A stretch of DNA of 64,000 nucleotides from Platerodrilus igneus. Its lineage: Eukaryota > Arthropoda > Insecta > Coleoptera > Lycidae. The stretch lies in the NCBI GenBank assembly GCA_036346225.1, contig JARFIW010000831.1, forward strand, positions 2,046,001 to 2,110,000, read 5' to 3'. This document shows positions 10,314-22,539 of the stretch, piece after piece. A model generated the notes under the pieces. It had not been told where the DNA came from. It searched no databases and was given only the letters and a program-made list of their open reading frames with translations. Position numbers and translations under genes: made by a program. How positions within the stretch are numbered: position 1 is the stretch's first letter; every line of letters begins with the position of its first letter.

Positions 10314-13300
10314 TTCCCAATGTGAGACAGAATTGTTTATTATTAATTTTTGCTATATGGAATAATGTGCTGATATCTCTGAACGATGCACATCCGTCAG
10401 CATCTTTTCTTTTGTATCATAGCTATCCGCTTTTCTAAAAATTACTAGATTGTCACGTTTTGTTTTTCCTCTCCAACAGTAACGCATATAAATTCTGTAT
10501 TGTGTTACAAAAATTTTAAGTTCCCTTTTTAATTCAATACAATTCGTATATCTAAAACTTATACATAATTAAAAGAAAGTTTTCATAATTTTGAAACACT
10601 ATTTATTATCATTTCATTCTATTTTATCTAGTAAATAAATTCATCGTTATATGTACTCCAGTTTTGTGTTTAACGTTATGCTACAACTCGTACATGCTAG
10701 TTAGAATTTCCATAAATTATATTCAAAGTGATGTAATTTAGTGCGATTGCGCGCACCTGTTGTTTTGAATACTCAAGTGTTGAGACCTCGTTTGTTCACG
10801 GAGTACGAGAGTCGACCTTTTATCGTCCTGGTGACAAGATGCAGAAGTTAATATTATAGGCGACTTGCGACTAGCAATTCATTTCGTGCGATAAATCGAT
10901 CCAAATGTGTTAGACAGTTCATCATGCGCAACACTGAAGTTTTTGGTTAACACTGAAGTTTTGAGTCAACACGGAAGTTTTTGGTTTACACTGAAGTTTT
11001 GGCTTAAGAATGGCTATGCGTAACAACTAATTTTTAGCGTATAAAATGTATACGAATGGAAACCTGCAGTAATGGCATTCCACCCTTTAATTTTATGGTT
11101 CTTGATCTTCAGGATATTGCCGTAACAAAATGGACAACAAGTTTTTGCTGTCATTATGCAATATTAAAGGCGCGTATATGCTTCGAGTTTATCTATTAAA
11201 TGGTTTGTAACAATTTGCACTCTACGTTCGAGGTCGGTAAGTCGATTTTCCATTGTTATGAAAATCATCTGTTTGACGTACAACGTTTAGTGGTTATTTT
11301 TTCTCTAATTAGAAGATATCCAAGGTTAAGCGGTAATCTTTGTAGTTTAAACTATTGAAAATTAATATCTTAATAATCATATTCAAAATTTTGATCTTTG
11401 AACATTACACTAAATTAAACTCTTGCTATATAGGATTGTTTACCAAAACGATCTGTTCAAGAACTTACATTGTGAATCATACTAAATGGATGTCTTTATT
11501 AGAATTTACTTATTTACGTTGATTTTTTTAATACAGTTGAGTAGTTTCTTACACATGATACTTTTTTAACATTACTAATTAAAAGATATCATTACATAAG
11601 TAATTCACTAAAAATGTACGTCGTTTGATCAGTACTGGAAAAATGACAAAAGCTAATAATTTTGGTAATGAAATATATAATGCCTATTTACGTTAAAAGC
11701 TTTGATATGATCAAGTTTATTACAGAAATAGAAATGGTTAAATAAACACTTACAAAATTTATGGTAGATTCCTGTTAGTTTGAAACAACAGTAATTTTAG
11801 TTAATAGATGTCTTGGTTTCTAACAAGTCTAATTTTTTTATTTATAAGTGGTTGATCACACCTCATACATATTTTTGGATTGTATAAATCTTATATGACC
11901 CAAGGGTGTATAAAATTAATAAGTAGAGTGTCCATGCACCATTGACCAGTAGCAAATTCTATAAGTGCATATTACTTGTGTGATTTATTGATTTTAGTAT
12001 TTCGAGACGCAAACTGCTGTTTCCAATGTATTTTTATGTACTTTATTTTATTTCAGGATATACGTTTATACCACCTACGAATACAAAATCTTGTATTCCA
12101 ATAACTGACCCATCCGTATTTATTTAACGACCCCCCTGATAGTCTCTAAAAACCGCTGAAGGTAGAGGGCAGAGCTAGTACGGAAGTCTACAAAAGTCAG
12201 TTTATGTTAATACGGATAAATCAACATCTTCTACACGACTTTTGTTAGAAATATGTTTCTCTGTCGCTACATAATGTGGCTTGACAACAAACAGAGAAAA
12301 TAAAATTGTTTCAAGATATGTTACGTTTATTTTTCAGCATAAATTAAATACCCTTTTTCCCTGGTTAAGTCATTACCCGCTCGAATAAATTCCATTTCCA
12401 TTCTTAAATTCTCCAACAATAGCCTATATAGTATACCTGTTCAGAATAAGCACGCTTTAACATAAATTTAACTCAAATCCATTTTGCTTTTAAAACGAAA
12501 ATCTATTCGATAAATTACATATTCAATACCTTGTTTTAGGTATCCGTTAATTTGTTAAACATTCCGATAACGTATAATTGCTATCTCTTGTGTTTCCCAT
12601 CTACAGACTTATCGAAGTATGGATCCTACTATTACTTGATAGCGTGCTTTCCAGTTTGCTAATCGCGCTTTGATAACGCGAGGATTGCAGTTCAAACTCG
12701 TGTTATTTGAACTAATTTTTAATTTGATTCTGCAGCTTGTACTTCAAGAGCGATGCACGTTTTTTTGTTCGACAAGTAGGAGGTTTCTTGCGTGTATCGG
12801 CAAGTTTTTTCGCGCTTACCCATCCTAATCAGATTCTCTTTTTAGCTCTTAGCTGGAGGCCAAATTGGTTCTTTTCTATGTAGGCCCAACTGTTCTTTGC
12901 CACAGATCAACTGCCGTTGCTTGTAGATCGCTAGTGCCGTTATGGTAACAGGGTAAATAGATCCCGACGATTGTGGCAATGTGGTGCTGATTCTCTCCCG
13001 GTGGCGTGTAAGCTAAGTATTCCAAAACTTGCAGGTATACAACTTGTTTTCTTTTGTGTATATCAAGAGAATATTCCATATCTGCGTTTGGTGTAGTTAC
13101 GTGATAAGAAACGTAGCACTGTAGGACTATTGTTTGTTGCTGCGAATCGATATTATCGATCTACGGGTGTGATGTACCATTGTTAAAAATGTTTCATAAA
13201 AGCTGTCACACGCTTAATCTTTTCTACTGATTAGTTTATTTTACAAAAGTATTATGTACAATTTAAAAGAATGTTTGACAAAAGCTCTCACACGTTAATT

Positions 13301-13908
13301 CTTTTTTACTGATTAGTTTTATTTTGTATAAAATACGAGATGCGCACTTCGTATCTAAAGTACTAAATTGTTCGTATCACATAATTACTTGCTTTGAAAT
13401 AGTAACGCTTAATTTATTTCTTTTGCTGGTTTGTACAGAATTTTTTATTTATTCTTATTGTTAATAGATAATCGTGGGCGATGTGTTGTTTTTTTTGGTA
13501 TTTAGGTGAATCCCCCTACTCTCCGCGTTTGGTAGTTAGCCTAGTATTTACGTTTCTTTCGGCTACGTCTAGGTACGTAGCAGATAGCTGTAGTGTTTCG
13601 TATATGAGGTTGATTTACTTATTTACAACTTACCGATGTTTTCGTTTTGAAACCTTTCTGTTGTTTTAAAACCTTTGTTTAGATTATAGCTATCAAAATG
13701 TAACCTTAATATATTATTTCCTCCTTCCATATTGTGCAGCTCTTGTACTAGGTCTAGTGGACAAACGGGTTTTTCTGCTTTTGAAATCCCGTGTACGAGC
13801 ATAAAAATAGTGCATTTCAATGCTTTGTTCATTAATTACTAAAGTTACTACTCTATAGGCAATAAAAATATAAAACGTTTGTTATAGAACGCACACTCGC
13901 TCAATCCC
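10314..13908. other. Unassigned AT-rich DNA
   Basis: No frame of useful length resembles a protein family. A minus-strand frame of 67 codons at 12876-13079 has no known motif and is not supported. The only structured part is the 19-bp array at 10931-11006. Nothing else was recognised in this stretch. Confidence 0.5.
10931..11006. repeat. 19-bp tandem repeat, four units
   Basis: The string ACAC(T/G)GAAGTTTT starts at 10931, 10950, 10969 and 10988, an exact spacing of 19 bases each time. Units differ at a few positions in their second half (TGGTTA, GAGTCA, TGGTTT, GGCTTA). A period kept through four diverged units suggests an old array without length changes. Confidence 0.85.
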
Positions 13909-14106
13909 TTACACACACGCACTTACGCACGCACAGATGCACACACGCACACACGCAAACACGCACACACGAACGCACGACACACCCACACACATACATG
14001 CAACCACGCACGCACATACGCATACACGCTCCCACGCACGCACGCACGCTCTCACGCTCACATGCGCACGCACGCTCACATGCGCACGCACGCACACAAA
14101 CACACA
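13909..14106. repeat. ACGC/ACAC-rich microsatellite
   Basis: About 200 bases of mixed ACAC and ACGC tetranucleotides (plus strand), with a higher-order unit CGCTCACATGCGCACGCA seen twice near its end. Long open frames on both strands across this array are a product of the repeat, not genes. Confidence 0.95.
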
Positions 14107-17060
14107 TTGCAGTGACAATCTCTGTTAATAGGAGCGCTACTAATTAATGTTGACTTAGGTACAGTATACTATATTAATGAGAATATAATAGAAAACTATG
14201 ACATTGTTGTCTTACCTTCCTGTTTTTTCTTTGCCTGGCTAGCTCCACTAAAATTATACTGGAGAATTTACGAAGATGAAATGAAGCAAAGAAACTTAAG
14301 ATACATTTATGCATTCAAAAACATTTTGCCTTCATACAAAAGATTCTCTTAAATTATAAAACAGTTTACAGCATCAAAGTATTTTTAAACGTTACTTAAA
14401 AAATCTTTGTTAACAGATACAAAATTCTTTTTTATATAGATAATTTACCGATCCTGTACTACCACGCTTGTGAGTATAATTGGCCAATGATGCTTCACAG
14501 ATTAATTAGTAAAGATCAAAATACTTTTAACTCTGACCTTACAATTATTTCTGGAAATTATCCCTAACACAAATAAATTAAGAACACAAATAAATTAAGA
14601 ACTTATTCTACCTTAAGTGCTAGCATTATATTATCTTTATAGGTTACAACAAAATTGGCAAGTTATACTTGCTGGTATTATTGCCAAATGACGCATCAAA
14701 CCTCATCTCCATCGGAATTAACGGCATTCAATGTTTCTTAGTTCCATTCCACATCTCAAAAACATCAGTTCGCAAAGTGAATTTTATTTTAAATAAATTG
14801 TGCGTATTCTTTTGTATATGGATTATCTGTGTTGAAGATTGTTCAATTCTCGTAGTGTTTTACAAAATAATTATGTTTCATTTTCATGCAAAGTTCTACA
14901 TAACTTATTGCATGCCATAAAATGAATTATAATTGCTCGAACTTAAACGTTCAAATCTTTATTCAAAGTTACATATTGTTTGGCTTAAGTTTTTATTATA
15001 TATATTAGTATTTTATGAATATCAAATTTACACTTACAATAACTAAAAGAAAGCCATATTTTTAACAAGGACACTCGTTATCTATTACTAGCTTCAAACA
15101 CTTATCACTGTTAGCAACCTCATTTTATTCACATTAACACATATATAATAATAATACAAACAGTTTACTTGATGCCTGATTTGAATCTTCTGAAAGATGC
15201 CTTTAACTTCACTTAGTTCCTCAAGCAGCTTCTTATACACATGGCAATGAAAATTTTGTTGTCTGCTATGTTCAACATTTAAACTTTAAATTGTTCTACA
15301 ATTAAATTCCATTGGAACCAATTAAGAATTTACCCCCTTTTTATCTAACGCTTTCCTACATGAATGAGAAAAACGAAATTGACCCAGATTTGTACAATGA
15401 CAAAAAAATTATATACACTTTACAGCTTGATAATATGATTCACTATTCGACAAAATAAATCCCTTAATCAAAGTAATAATGATATCCATTTGCTTATCCC
15501 CAAAATTATAGCTCCTTTTAGTCAGTTTAAAGTCAGCAAAAATGACACTGTATACTATTGGAAATACTCTTGAACGTTCAATGACCTCATTTCACGTAAA
15601 TTTTCACGTATAAAAAGAATTTTGATGACCCTTTACATAAATATTCTGGTATAATAAAATAAAAGCAAATGTTCAATAAAAAACAAAATAATGCCTTATG
15701 CTATTAGATAACATTCTGACCTGCAGTTTTCCTTGCGTGTCTTTTTGTTCTCCCTATTATTGGATCTGCTGCTGCGTGTTGTTGACCAGTACTCTTGGAT
15801 TGTGTTCCGATGCGTAAATGCAAACCAATGTTTTTATGCAAATTTAGATCGATGTATATTTAAATTCGGATTTATTTGCAAATTTAGATTTTTATACCAA
15901 TCTAGATTTATGTGCTAATTTAGATTTTTACCTAGATTTTTTACTTAGATTTTTCCCAGATTTGTACTTAGATTTTTCCCAGAGCCCTAAATTATAAATA
16001 TTAAAATTATGTTTAATTAATAAGCTTTCACTTACGTTTTTCAGTTAAGGGCAAAACTTCCCTCGTATATTTTTACTATTATTTTAAAAAACATTTCTAT
16101 CACGACTTCCACGAAATATAATTATTTAATTTTTCTGTTCACCTTACGTAAATTTTTAATTTGAACTGCTATGAAGCGTGCTCTTGTTGAAGGAAAACTG
16201 ATTGTTTATCATATTTGTGTGGTATTTACAACAACGCCTCCATCTAACATCATTGGTTATCCGCGTCCTTCGGTCAAAGTTTAAGGCATGTTATAGGTTA
16301 TTGTCCAAGCGTTGGACTTTTCTCCGGTATGAATTTGATAATAGCTTGTCGATGTCTCGATCACGTAGCATTCAGGTTCTATATAGTGGATTCCTATAGC
16401 CCGTGTAGTTTTACCCGTCTTGTTTTGTTTTATTGTAGGAAATTTTAAGTTGATCTCTCACGTAGACAAACTTATGGCTTTATTTTTGTCAAGATAATCT
16501 TTTGGGTTTTAAATTTACTGCATGTTAAAAATCACGTATGCGAAATTTCTATAATGATGTAAATTGAAATGCGTTTATTTAGATCCTGCGTTTCTGAGAC
16601 GTTTTTGTTTTGAAAGGTGTTTCTATTGCGAGAATGCTTTGTTATTTCCTTGCACTATTGCGTCTTTATTTTAACAGAATTCGTATCATGATTTTCTAGA
16701 TTTCGATGTTCTTAATGCGTATTTGTTTAGAATTTATGAATGCTTTTCTGGTTTAAAGTGAATTTGATTACGTACAGAGTTATTTCTCGTACTGCATGTG
16801 GTTGTATTATTGAAGGATGAGCTTCCCTGCATTAATTTAAGTTAAGTGTGATCTTTATATAGTGTGTTAGATGTTTGTTTTTTGCATAATTTGCGTATTA
16901 CGTAGTTTTCATGATAAAATTGTTTAGTTTTCTAGCTTTTTGTACTATGTACACGTAATGTGCGACTCTTCTGACTCTATATATTCTTAAATAACCTTAT
17001 TATCATAGCAATATATATGGTTATATTATATTGTTATTAAGTTATGTAAAGTTTGTGGTT
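14107..17060. other. Unassigned AT-rich DNA
   Basis: No protein-like frame. At about 15841-15985 there is a degenerate tandem array built on TTTAGATTTTT, ending in two copies of ACTTAGATTTTTCCCAGA. Otherwise nothing recognised. Confidence 0.5.
15841..15985. repeat. Degenerate TTTAGATTTTT tandem array
   Basis: Around nine copies of AATTTAGAT/CTTAGATTT occur in 145 bases with irregular spacing of 12 to 25 bases. The last two units (ACTTAGATTTTTCCCAGA) are nearly identical. Confidence 0.7.
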
Positions 17061-17108
17061 TCTGGGTTGATGCGAACTAGGGTCAAGAACCCTTAATTTA
17101 TTGATGTC

Positions 17109-17237
17109 AAAGAAATGTGTGGTTATCGCGCTTAGCCAATGAGAAACATTTTTATGGCGGGGACAACGACGAGTTCAAGCGAAAGGCGCGTTTTAAACAG
17201 GACTTTACCGTTAACTACCGCACGATATCGACGTATT
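17109..17237 (+). repeat. LTR-like repeat, arm 1 of an inverted pair
   Basis: This sequence (AAAGAAATGTGTGGTTATCG onward) reappears as the reverse complement at 20441-20577 with about four in five bases the same, including TTTTTATGG.GGGGACAA and TTAACTACCGC.. / TCAACTACCGC... Both lie beside LTR-retrotransposon material: a primer-binding-site-like motif 290 bases downstream here, and BEL/Pao pol starting just after the other copy. They may be two LTR fragments of one family in opposite orientation. This is an inference from position. Confidence 0.55.
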
Positions 17238-17529
17238 AAAAACAAAGACGCTTTAATTGCCGAAAAACCTTTATCTATCTCCTATCTAACCACAAGTATA
17301 TGTCTAAAAGTGTAGGTTCAACACACATCATTGCAAGAATCTGTACAAAACATACGAAACGCACCTCCTTGCAACCTGATCTATATGAAGACGTCAGTGG
17401 ATTTTCGACTGGACAACGAGCGGAGACATGTCTTGGTTATAGTAATTTATCTAAGTGAGCCTTTTGCTTATTTTTTAATTGCTTTCTTGGATGTAAATCT
17501 GTAAGCGGCAACATTTGGGGCGTTATAAT

Positions 17530-17544
17530 TGACGCCCAATCTGG
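17530..17544 (+). promoter_or_regulatory. Possible retroviral-type primer binding site
   Basis: TGACGCCCAATCTGG resembles the TGGCGCCCAAC... primer binding site complementary to a lysine tRNA that follows the 5' LTR in many LTR retrotransposons. The same motif, longer, occurs at 35530-35552. It follows the LTR-like arm at 17109-17237 in the direction expected. The match is imperfect (A for G at position 3), so this is a suggestion only. Confidence 0.3.
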
Positions 17545-18868
17545 TAACGTAATAAGCTCTACTTTTCTACAGTTACAGTTCGCTGATCCAAAGTCGGCAA
17601 AGGAAGATGCCATTGCACCTTGGCCTCCACTTCACTGAGCCGCCTCTCTGAGCACCTGAAGAATGTCACTCGGTATACATGTTACATTTTTCAGGGTTCT
17701 GTTGCGTTTTTCAGTATCAGAATATCAAATCATTAGCAGAAGTAATAAAACACTTTTCTACGATTATTAATCCTAAAGCTAGATTCCATTTAATTATTGT
17801 TTTAACGTGCTTTCACTTATGTGGATAAAATATAGTGCAATACATGCAATTGAACAAACGGGCTACACTTCAATTGAATTTTTTCGTAGGCGTTGAGATC
17901 CCAAGCATATCTATTTAAAATATACTTCTATATATGGCATTAATAATAATTAATTACTAAAAAGAATTAAAATATTACCTGTCAAACTGTGATTTATCAA
18001 CTCACGTTTTTTATCTACGTAGCATGTAATTAAAACTAATTTATGGTTGTTGATTGCTTTCTTAAATTTAATAAAGACATTACTCTGCAATTTCCAATCT
18101 GCGATTAATATGAGGTCGCTAAAAATTTTGAGAGAACGAAAATTAATGGTTTTATGCATACTGATTGATGCTTCATTACAGTTTACTTGTGTGTGGTCTC
18201 CTTAAGGTCCGCAACTTCATATGTATAATCATGATACACCGCAAGTCCAGTACGACAAGCCGCTCTATATAAGCGTGAAATGTGTAAATTACGGTATAAT
18301 TTCTTTAATGATAATTCAGAAATACCTCATGAGATGAGAGAATTATTAGCATGAGGAAAAGTAGAAATTCGTCGAAACATCAGTGTATAGTAGATACAGA
18401 CAGAGTTGCTGTCAGTTTTTTTGAAGCTAGTTCTTGTTGAGTGTAAGAATCAAAAAAGTCATTTATTTAGTGATGATTTATTGTTCTCGAAAGTAATTTA
18501 TTAACAATAAGCCTTCGTTCGGTTCACGTTCGCTTTTGGGTTCAAAAACTTCATGTACTCTTCCAGAGATCAAATCAATTGCCTCTTAGGGTATGGTTAA
18601 CAATTTTTGAATTTTTGAAATACTGATAATATGAGGTTGTATATGATTAAAAGGTTTTAAATTAAGTCGAGTACAATCTTGGCCAATTATTTTTTTTAAA
18701 CAATTATATCTTATTATCTAACGCTTTCCTGGAATTTGAGATATTATATTTTCTAATTAAACGCAAGGTTCGCCAAGCAAACAGGAGATTTTAAAGCACG
18801 TGCTATAAAAGTGTTGCAGACGGTAGAAGATGTTTCTATCTGATTTTATATTGGCAGAATTATGCCTT

Positions 18869-19148
18869 ACATTTGATTTTGATTTTCCAATACTCCACCC
18901 GAAGGTACTACATTTGGAAATTTTGAATTCTGCCGAACCTTTTCTATTTCAAGCAAGGAGGGTTCTTTAACGTGCGTGACAACACACACACACACACACA
19001 GGGCCTTGAGTTTATCTTTCATTCGAACGAGAGCGTCTTGTTGTGAAAAATGCTCGCTAACATTTTTCAATCGGACCGTATCGGGATTCGAACCGAGGAC
19101 CTTAGAATCCGCAGTCATACGCAAACCTATCTTATGCTCGAAGTCGCC
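18869..19148 (-). mobile_element. tRNA-derived SINE, copy 1
   Basis: Read on the minus strand: a tRNA-like head (19148-19080) with a clear box B (GGTTCGAATCC), a middle with CACGTTAAAGAACCC, and a tail with a hairpin sequence and AAATGTA ending. The head differs from copies 4-6 (GGCGACTTCGAGCATAAG start), making this a second subfamily together with copies 2 and 3. A (CA)n run at 18981-19000 has grown out of the CACTCACAC part of the body. No target duplication is obvious, so it is old. Confidence 0.85.
18981..19000. repeat. (CA)n microsatellite in SINE copy 1
   Basis: Nine to ten CA units replacing the CACTCACAC present in other copies of the SINE. Confidence 0.9.
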
Positions 19149-19414
19149 TCGAAATTATTTCACTCAGTGTTGCATGATCAGTCGCCAAGAGCAATGAAAC
19201 GGTGCATAGCGTACACCTGCGATCAAAGCGTTTTTCAAAAATAATGGACAGTTACAAAGCCTCAAGGTGCAGGTTTTTGTAGATATTTCATTATCGGACA
19301 GCGTGAATTTGTGCCTAACTCACAGCGATAAAGTTATAGACTACAAATTTTGAGGCCTCAAGATCACTTATGAAGAGAAAGCTACCGGATGGATGAGAAA
19401 GGTATTCCAGAGAA

Positions 19415-19710
19415 GACGACTGCGTGAATCAGACAGCTTCACGTATGCCTGCTGATCCCATGGTTTCTAGATTCCTCACACGAACCGCTTGAATAATGTC
19501 AGGCGAGCATTTTTCAAAAAAATACGCCCTTGATTGGATGAGAGTAAAATAGAGGTTTCGCATGTGAGTGTTGTCACTTACGCTAAAGATCCCCACCTTG
19601 CTTGGAATAACAAGGGTGCGGCAAAATTCAAAATTTCCAGGTAAAAGAAACTCGCATTCCTGGACAATGTAGTATCTTCGGCTGGAGCATTGCAAAATCA
19701 AATGGATAGA
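19415..19710 (+). mobile_element. tRNA-derived SINE, copy 2
   Basis: Plus-strand copy with a strongly decayed head and box B, and a well preserved body (GCGAGCATTTTTCA, TAAAGATCCCCACCTTGCTTG) and tail (AATGTAGTATCTTCGG, GGAGCATTG). It is flanked by TATTCCAGAGAA at 19403-19414 and again at 19711-19722, a 12-bp target duplication, which fixes both ends. Confidence 0.85.
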
Positions 19711-20440
19711 TATTCCAGAGAACCGTTACTATCTCAGTGTTGCATTTTAGTGAAGTACAAGACGTTCTTTTAAAGGTCACTGCAATGGCACTAGAAATGT
19801 TTCAAACTAATGTAGGTAGAAGTTTGCGCATTGATTTACATTCACACTAGTATAAAAGTCAAATTTGGAAAAGTTGCAGTCATTGGATCTGGAAAATCGC
19901 GCTGACTTTACTCAAGAGGGTCTGTTACATTTAGATGAAAATTAAGAGTTTGACAACGCGGTATGGATGACTGACGCATTTTCCGTTGAATGGCTTTGTA
20001 AACCATCTAAATCGTCACGATTGGTCGTCTGAACATCCGAAAGAATGAACGAATAACCTCTTACTACGCCTTATTACGTTTTCCGTTTCGTGTTAATTAT
20101 TACGTTAACCCCGACCGTAATTTATGACGCATCAAATGTTGTCGCAAATTATTGCCGTCAAACGGTACAAGAAAGAAATTAAAAAATATGCAAAAGGCTT
20201 ATCTTGCTTAATAGCTGTAGCTAAGGCATCGTCCGCTCTTGCTTTCAGCCGAGTCACCGCTGACGTTTTCGGGTAGACCAAGGGTTCGTGAAGGTCCGTT
20301 TCTTATGTTTGGTCCAGATTCTCACAGCGAAAGGCGTTGAACCAACATTCTTGAGAAACACCAGGTGTTATTAAGGTAAATTGACAGGTATGAGAGAATG
20401 CAAAGGTATACTGCGCTGCACGTAATGCGTACTCACGTTT

Positions 20441-20577
20441 AATACGACGATATCACGCGGTAGTTGACGGTCAAGTACTTGTTTAAAACGATCTTTCGCG
20501 CGAACTCATTGTCCCCACCATAAAAACGCTTCTCATTTGCTAAACGCGATAGCCACACATTTCTTTGGCTTGGAAAA
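20441..20577 (-). repeat. LTR-like repeat, arm 2 of an inverted pair
   Basis: Reverse complement of 17109-17237; see that entry. It ends about 40-60 bases before the BEL/Pao coding remnant, but in the orientation opposite to that gene, so it is not simply its own 5' LTR. Confidence 0.55.
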
Positions 20578-20619
20578 TATGCGTGCTTAACGAATACATA
20601 CGATAAAATTGTAGGTTAT

Positions 20620-22460
20620 TCTCTTCCAATACGTGAGAACTGGAAACTGCAAAACTACAAAGATTCCCTCTCGCAATTGTCTGGAATCAATATACCTAGA
20701 TGTTTAAGACCTTCCGCATTTTCTCTTTGTCAACTTCACGAATTTTGCGATGCCTCGGTACTAGGCTATTCCACAGTTGTATATTTTAGATTAGTAGATC
20801 AGGAAGGAAAAGTATCTATATTCTTTATTATATCCACGTCTAAGGTCACACCACCCATACGAATCTCTATTCCTCGATTAAAGTTATGTGCGACAATATT
20901 ACTTTCAGACTTAGTAGATTTTATTTTACAAACTTGTCAACATACTGTACATATTGCCGAAATCTTTGCATGAAGTGATTCCACAGTCGCCATATCATGG
21001 ATTTGTTCTTCGCCACACAGGAGGAAAACATACATAGCTAACAGGATCACTCACATTCAGGAAAGAGTTTCCCCGGGTTGTTGGCATCATTATCGTTCAG
21101 TTGATAACCCAGCAGATCCAGCTTCTAGAGTCTTATTACCTCAAGAGTTTATCGCATGCTCTTTATAGTAGGCGGGGCCGTCGTGACTTTAATTGTCGTC
21201 CGATGTATCGTTCTACAACATTTTTAGTTTCTTCATCTAGGGGCACCACAGGGGAAGAAAGAATTTTAACATTTGTTTCAGAAGTGTTACTGTCAATCAT
21301 TGATTCGCTTTTCAACCAATTTTCTTCACTGGGCAAAATTAAACGCATTTTAACATGTTGTCCTCGTTTTAAAAATAATATTCGCAAAACGCCTAAATTT
21401 TCAGGTGGTTTTGTGGAATTTGAATTATATCAAGTTTTATTATTCATTGTCAAAGATGTTCAATCTTCCGTATTTAAGGCCGAAATAGAATACATCAAGT
21501 TCCAAACCTTTTCGAAAACTTTCTCCACTTTTAGACATGGATGGGATACTTTGGTTTGGTGGTCGTTTGTCGCATTCATCCTTACTACTCGACACCAAAC
21601 ATCCTGCAAGCACCCAGCAAGCATCATTTATCGGAACTTATGAGTCTCAAAATTCACCAGAATCATTTATATGGCGGAGTTAATACTACCACGTATTTAC
21701 TCAAAAGGCCTACATATTTTTTTGTTTGCCTTGCAACCAAGGCCCTTCATATTGAAGTAGCTTCGGATTTATTTATTTATCAATGACAATGGCACTAACT
21801 TTGTTGGAACCTAGAAAGAACTCATTTCACATATGCAAAAAGCCGTGGCGGGTGAAGCTTTCACCCACTCTTCCGCACCTCATTTCGCTGGATTAGCATA
21901 GAGCGGTATCAAGGTCGTTAAAAGGCACTTTCGTAGGGATATAGGCATACAAATCCTTACCTACGAGGAATTCAATACTGTTTGCATACAGGTCGAGGAA
22001 TTACTCAACTTGCGTCTACTTTGTAGATTGTAGCATATCAACGGACCCTAATGATCTAAGTGTTCTTTCACCTGGACATTTTTTTAACGCCCGAGCAGTT
22101 GTCCGCACTTCCGCATGCAGATTTGAATCACTTGCAAATTTCTGGATTGTCTACATGGCAATTAATTCAGCGGTTTCATCATAGTTTTTGGAAGCGTTGG
22201 CACAATGAATACCTCTATAATTTATAGCAACGTAGCCGGTGCAATAAAACGCGCGCTCTCGAATCCTTAACTATGGGCACCTTTGTTCTCATAAAGGAGG
22301 ACAATACTCCCTCGTTACATTGGAAACTGGGTAGAATTGTCGCTCTACATCCGAGTCGTGATAACATTGCACGTGTTGCGACAGTTCACATTACTCCCGG
22401 CCAATACAAAAGGCCAATGGTAAAGCTTATGTTTATAATCCGTATGTTTTCAAACAAAAA
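20620..22460 (+). pseudogene. BEL/Pao-type LTR retrotransposon pol (RNase H and integrase), broken
   Basis: Several frames on the plus strand form the last third of a BEL/Pao pol. 20677-20973 has the RNase H-like opening (LHEFCDASVLGYSTVVYFRL) and SIPRLKLCA. Next comes the VDNPADPASRVLLP linker near 21098-21142 that precedes the integrase in this superfamily. 21300-21540 holds the region before the integrase core. 21541-21786 has the core start (VNTTTYLLKRP, FVCLATKALHIEVASD). Further decayed core sequence runs to about 22080, and 22273-22420 holds the C-terminal GTFVLIKEDNTP..HWKLGRIV segment. Many stops and frameshifts make it non-functional. Gag, protease and most of the reverse transcriptase are missing. 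Confidence 0.85.
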
Positions 22461-22539
22461 TAGTAAATTAAACCAGTATGTAGGCAATACAATTTATCAG
22501 TGGCTGGTTTAGTCTGTTCTAATTTACTTGCGAATACTT

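Noticed and set aside
13901..14128. Overlapping frames rich in C/V/R or T/H
   Set aside because: Translations of the ACGC/ACAC microsatellite; no gene.
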